A stretch of DNA of 64,000 bases from Phytohabitans houttuyneae. GTDB lineage: Bacteria; Actinomycetota; Actinomycetes; Mycobacteriales; Micromonosporaceae. The translations under genes and the position numbers were made by a program. Location: NCBI RefSeq assembly GCF_011764425.1, contig NZ_BLPF01000001.1, forward strand, positions 5,092,270 through 5,156,269, written 5' to 3'. Numbering within the stretch: position 1 is the stretch's first letter; each line of letters starts with the position of its first letter. Shown here one piece after another: positions 63,648 to 64,000 of the stretch. The notes beneath the pieces are model-generated. The model saw only the letters and a list, made by a program, of their open reading frames with translations. It made no database searches and was not told where the DNA came from.

Positions 63648-64000
63648 GCATCTTCCGCGGTCAGGGTGAGGTGCGACCGTGGTAGCCCGTTTCAAAAGGT
63701 CCAATTCGAAGCAGATCCGGGCTACCGCGATGTCCGTCGTTGTCCGGACCGTTGCTCCCGCGGCCTCGCCCTCCGCGGTGGGCGAGCTCACCCCTCGGGG
63801 ACGATCTGCTCTGTGGGGGCCTTTGTTGACGCCGATCAAGGAGCCAGTGTGCCCTTGCGATTGCCCAGATCGCCCCGGGGCGGCGAACTTCGGCGGATCT
63901 GTAGAGACCGGCTTTCCTGATCGGCGGCGGTTGCTGCCTCACCCTCCGCGGTCGCTCAGCTCAGCCCAGGAGCCCGCTCCTGCAGATCTTGGCAAGTTGG
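63648..64000 (+). repeat. Repeat-filled right end: composite repeat copy H plus partial modules
   Basis: No gene is visible in these 353 bases. Copy H runs from about 63695 with GTCCAATTCGAAGCAGATCC, GGGCTACCGCGATGTCCGTC, a one-base-variant core TGTCCGGACC at 63741-63750 and GTTGCTCCCGCGGCCTCGCC. The inverted 29-base block shared with copy E follows at 63818-63846, then the inverted TCTACAGATCCGCC at 63892-63905. A partial GCCTCACCCTCCGCGG piece lies near 63935, and the AGATCTTGGCAAGTT hairpin arm is at 63984, cut by the window edge. Confidence 0.75.

Overview
The window is very GC-rich, with long overlapping open frames, frequent GTG/TTG starts, a WhiB regulator, F420 biosynthesis genes and an iniBAC-like operon. 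Together these indicate a filamentous actinobacterium, most likely a member of the Micromonosporaceae. That assignment rests on style and gene content, not on a database search.

Layout. 1-5 kb: the 3' part of a YyaL/DUF255 gene, an unusual fusion of a degenerate asparagine-synthetase-like protein with a CofE-like (F420 ligase) domain, then purK-purE. 5-14 kb: a repeat-rich gap, a giant multi-pass membrane protein with an N-terminal zinc ribbon, a UDP-glucose dehydrogenase and an acyl-CoA dehydrogenase. 14-27 kb: DUF3499, a metallopeptidase-like gene, whiB, fbiC, fbiA-fbiB, a secreted glucuronoyl esterase (CE15-CBM2), manC, a glycosyltransferase and a TIGR03089 gene. The order resembles the mycobacterial purK/purE/fadE25 ... 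manB/fbiB/fbiA/whiB2 neighbourhood. 27-36 kb: acetoacetyl-CoA synthetase, two related membrane proteins, and a siderophore uptake locus (two FecCD permeases, a binding lipoprotein, an FhuF-like reductase) with an IdeR/DmdR-like iron box in the divergent promoter. 36-46 kb: a polyamine locus with an FAD oxidase, a class III aminotransferase, an Lrp regulator, PotD-A-B-C, a saccharopine-dehydrogenase-like enzyme and agmatinase. Similar putative operator motifs lie upstream of both arms. 47-54.7 kb: an NfeD-like protein, a flotillin and a 1,644-residue DUF3686-type AAA ATPase. 55-59.3 kb, opposite strand: an iniB-iniA-iniC-like operon encoding an IniB-type protein and two dynamin-like GTPases. 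59.4-63.6 kb, divergent from iniB: an Hsp70-like protein, a large ATPase/LuxR regulator and a roadblock/LC7 protein.

Two things run across the whole window. First, intergenic gaps, mostly at 3' ends, carry at least nine copies of a composite repeat built around GGTCCGGACC. A separate 62-bp palindromic element occurs once between genes and once, in frame, inside fbiC, and an unrelated perfect 46-bp palindrome sits in frame inside another gene. Second, seven genes appear broken or garbled at runs of G or C, and in each case adding single G/C bases restores the expected protein (ten sites in all). This looks like systematic homopolymer under-calling in the assembly rather than gene decay. I found no tRNA, rRNA or CRISPR array.
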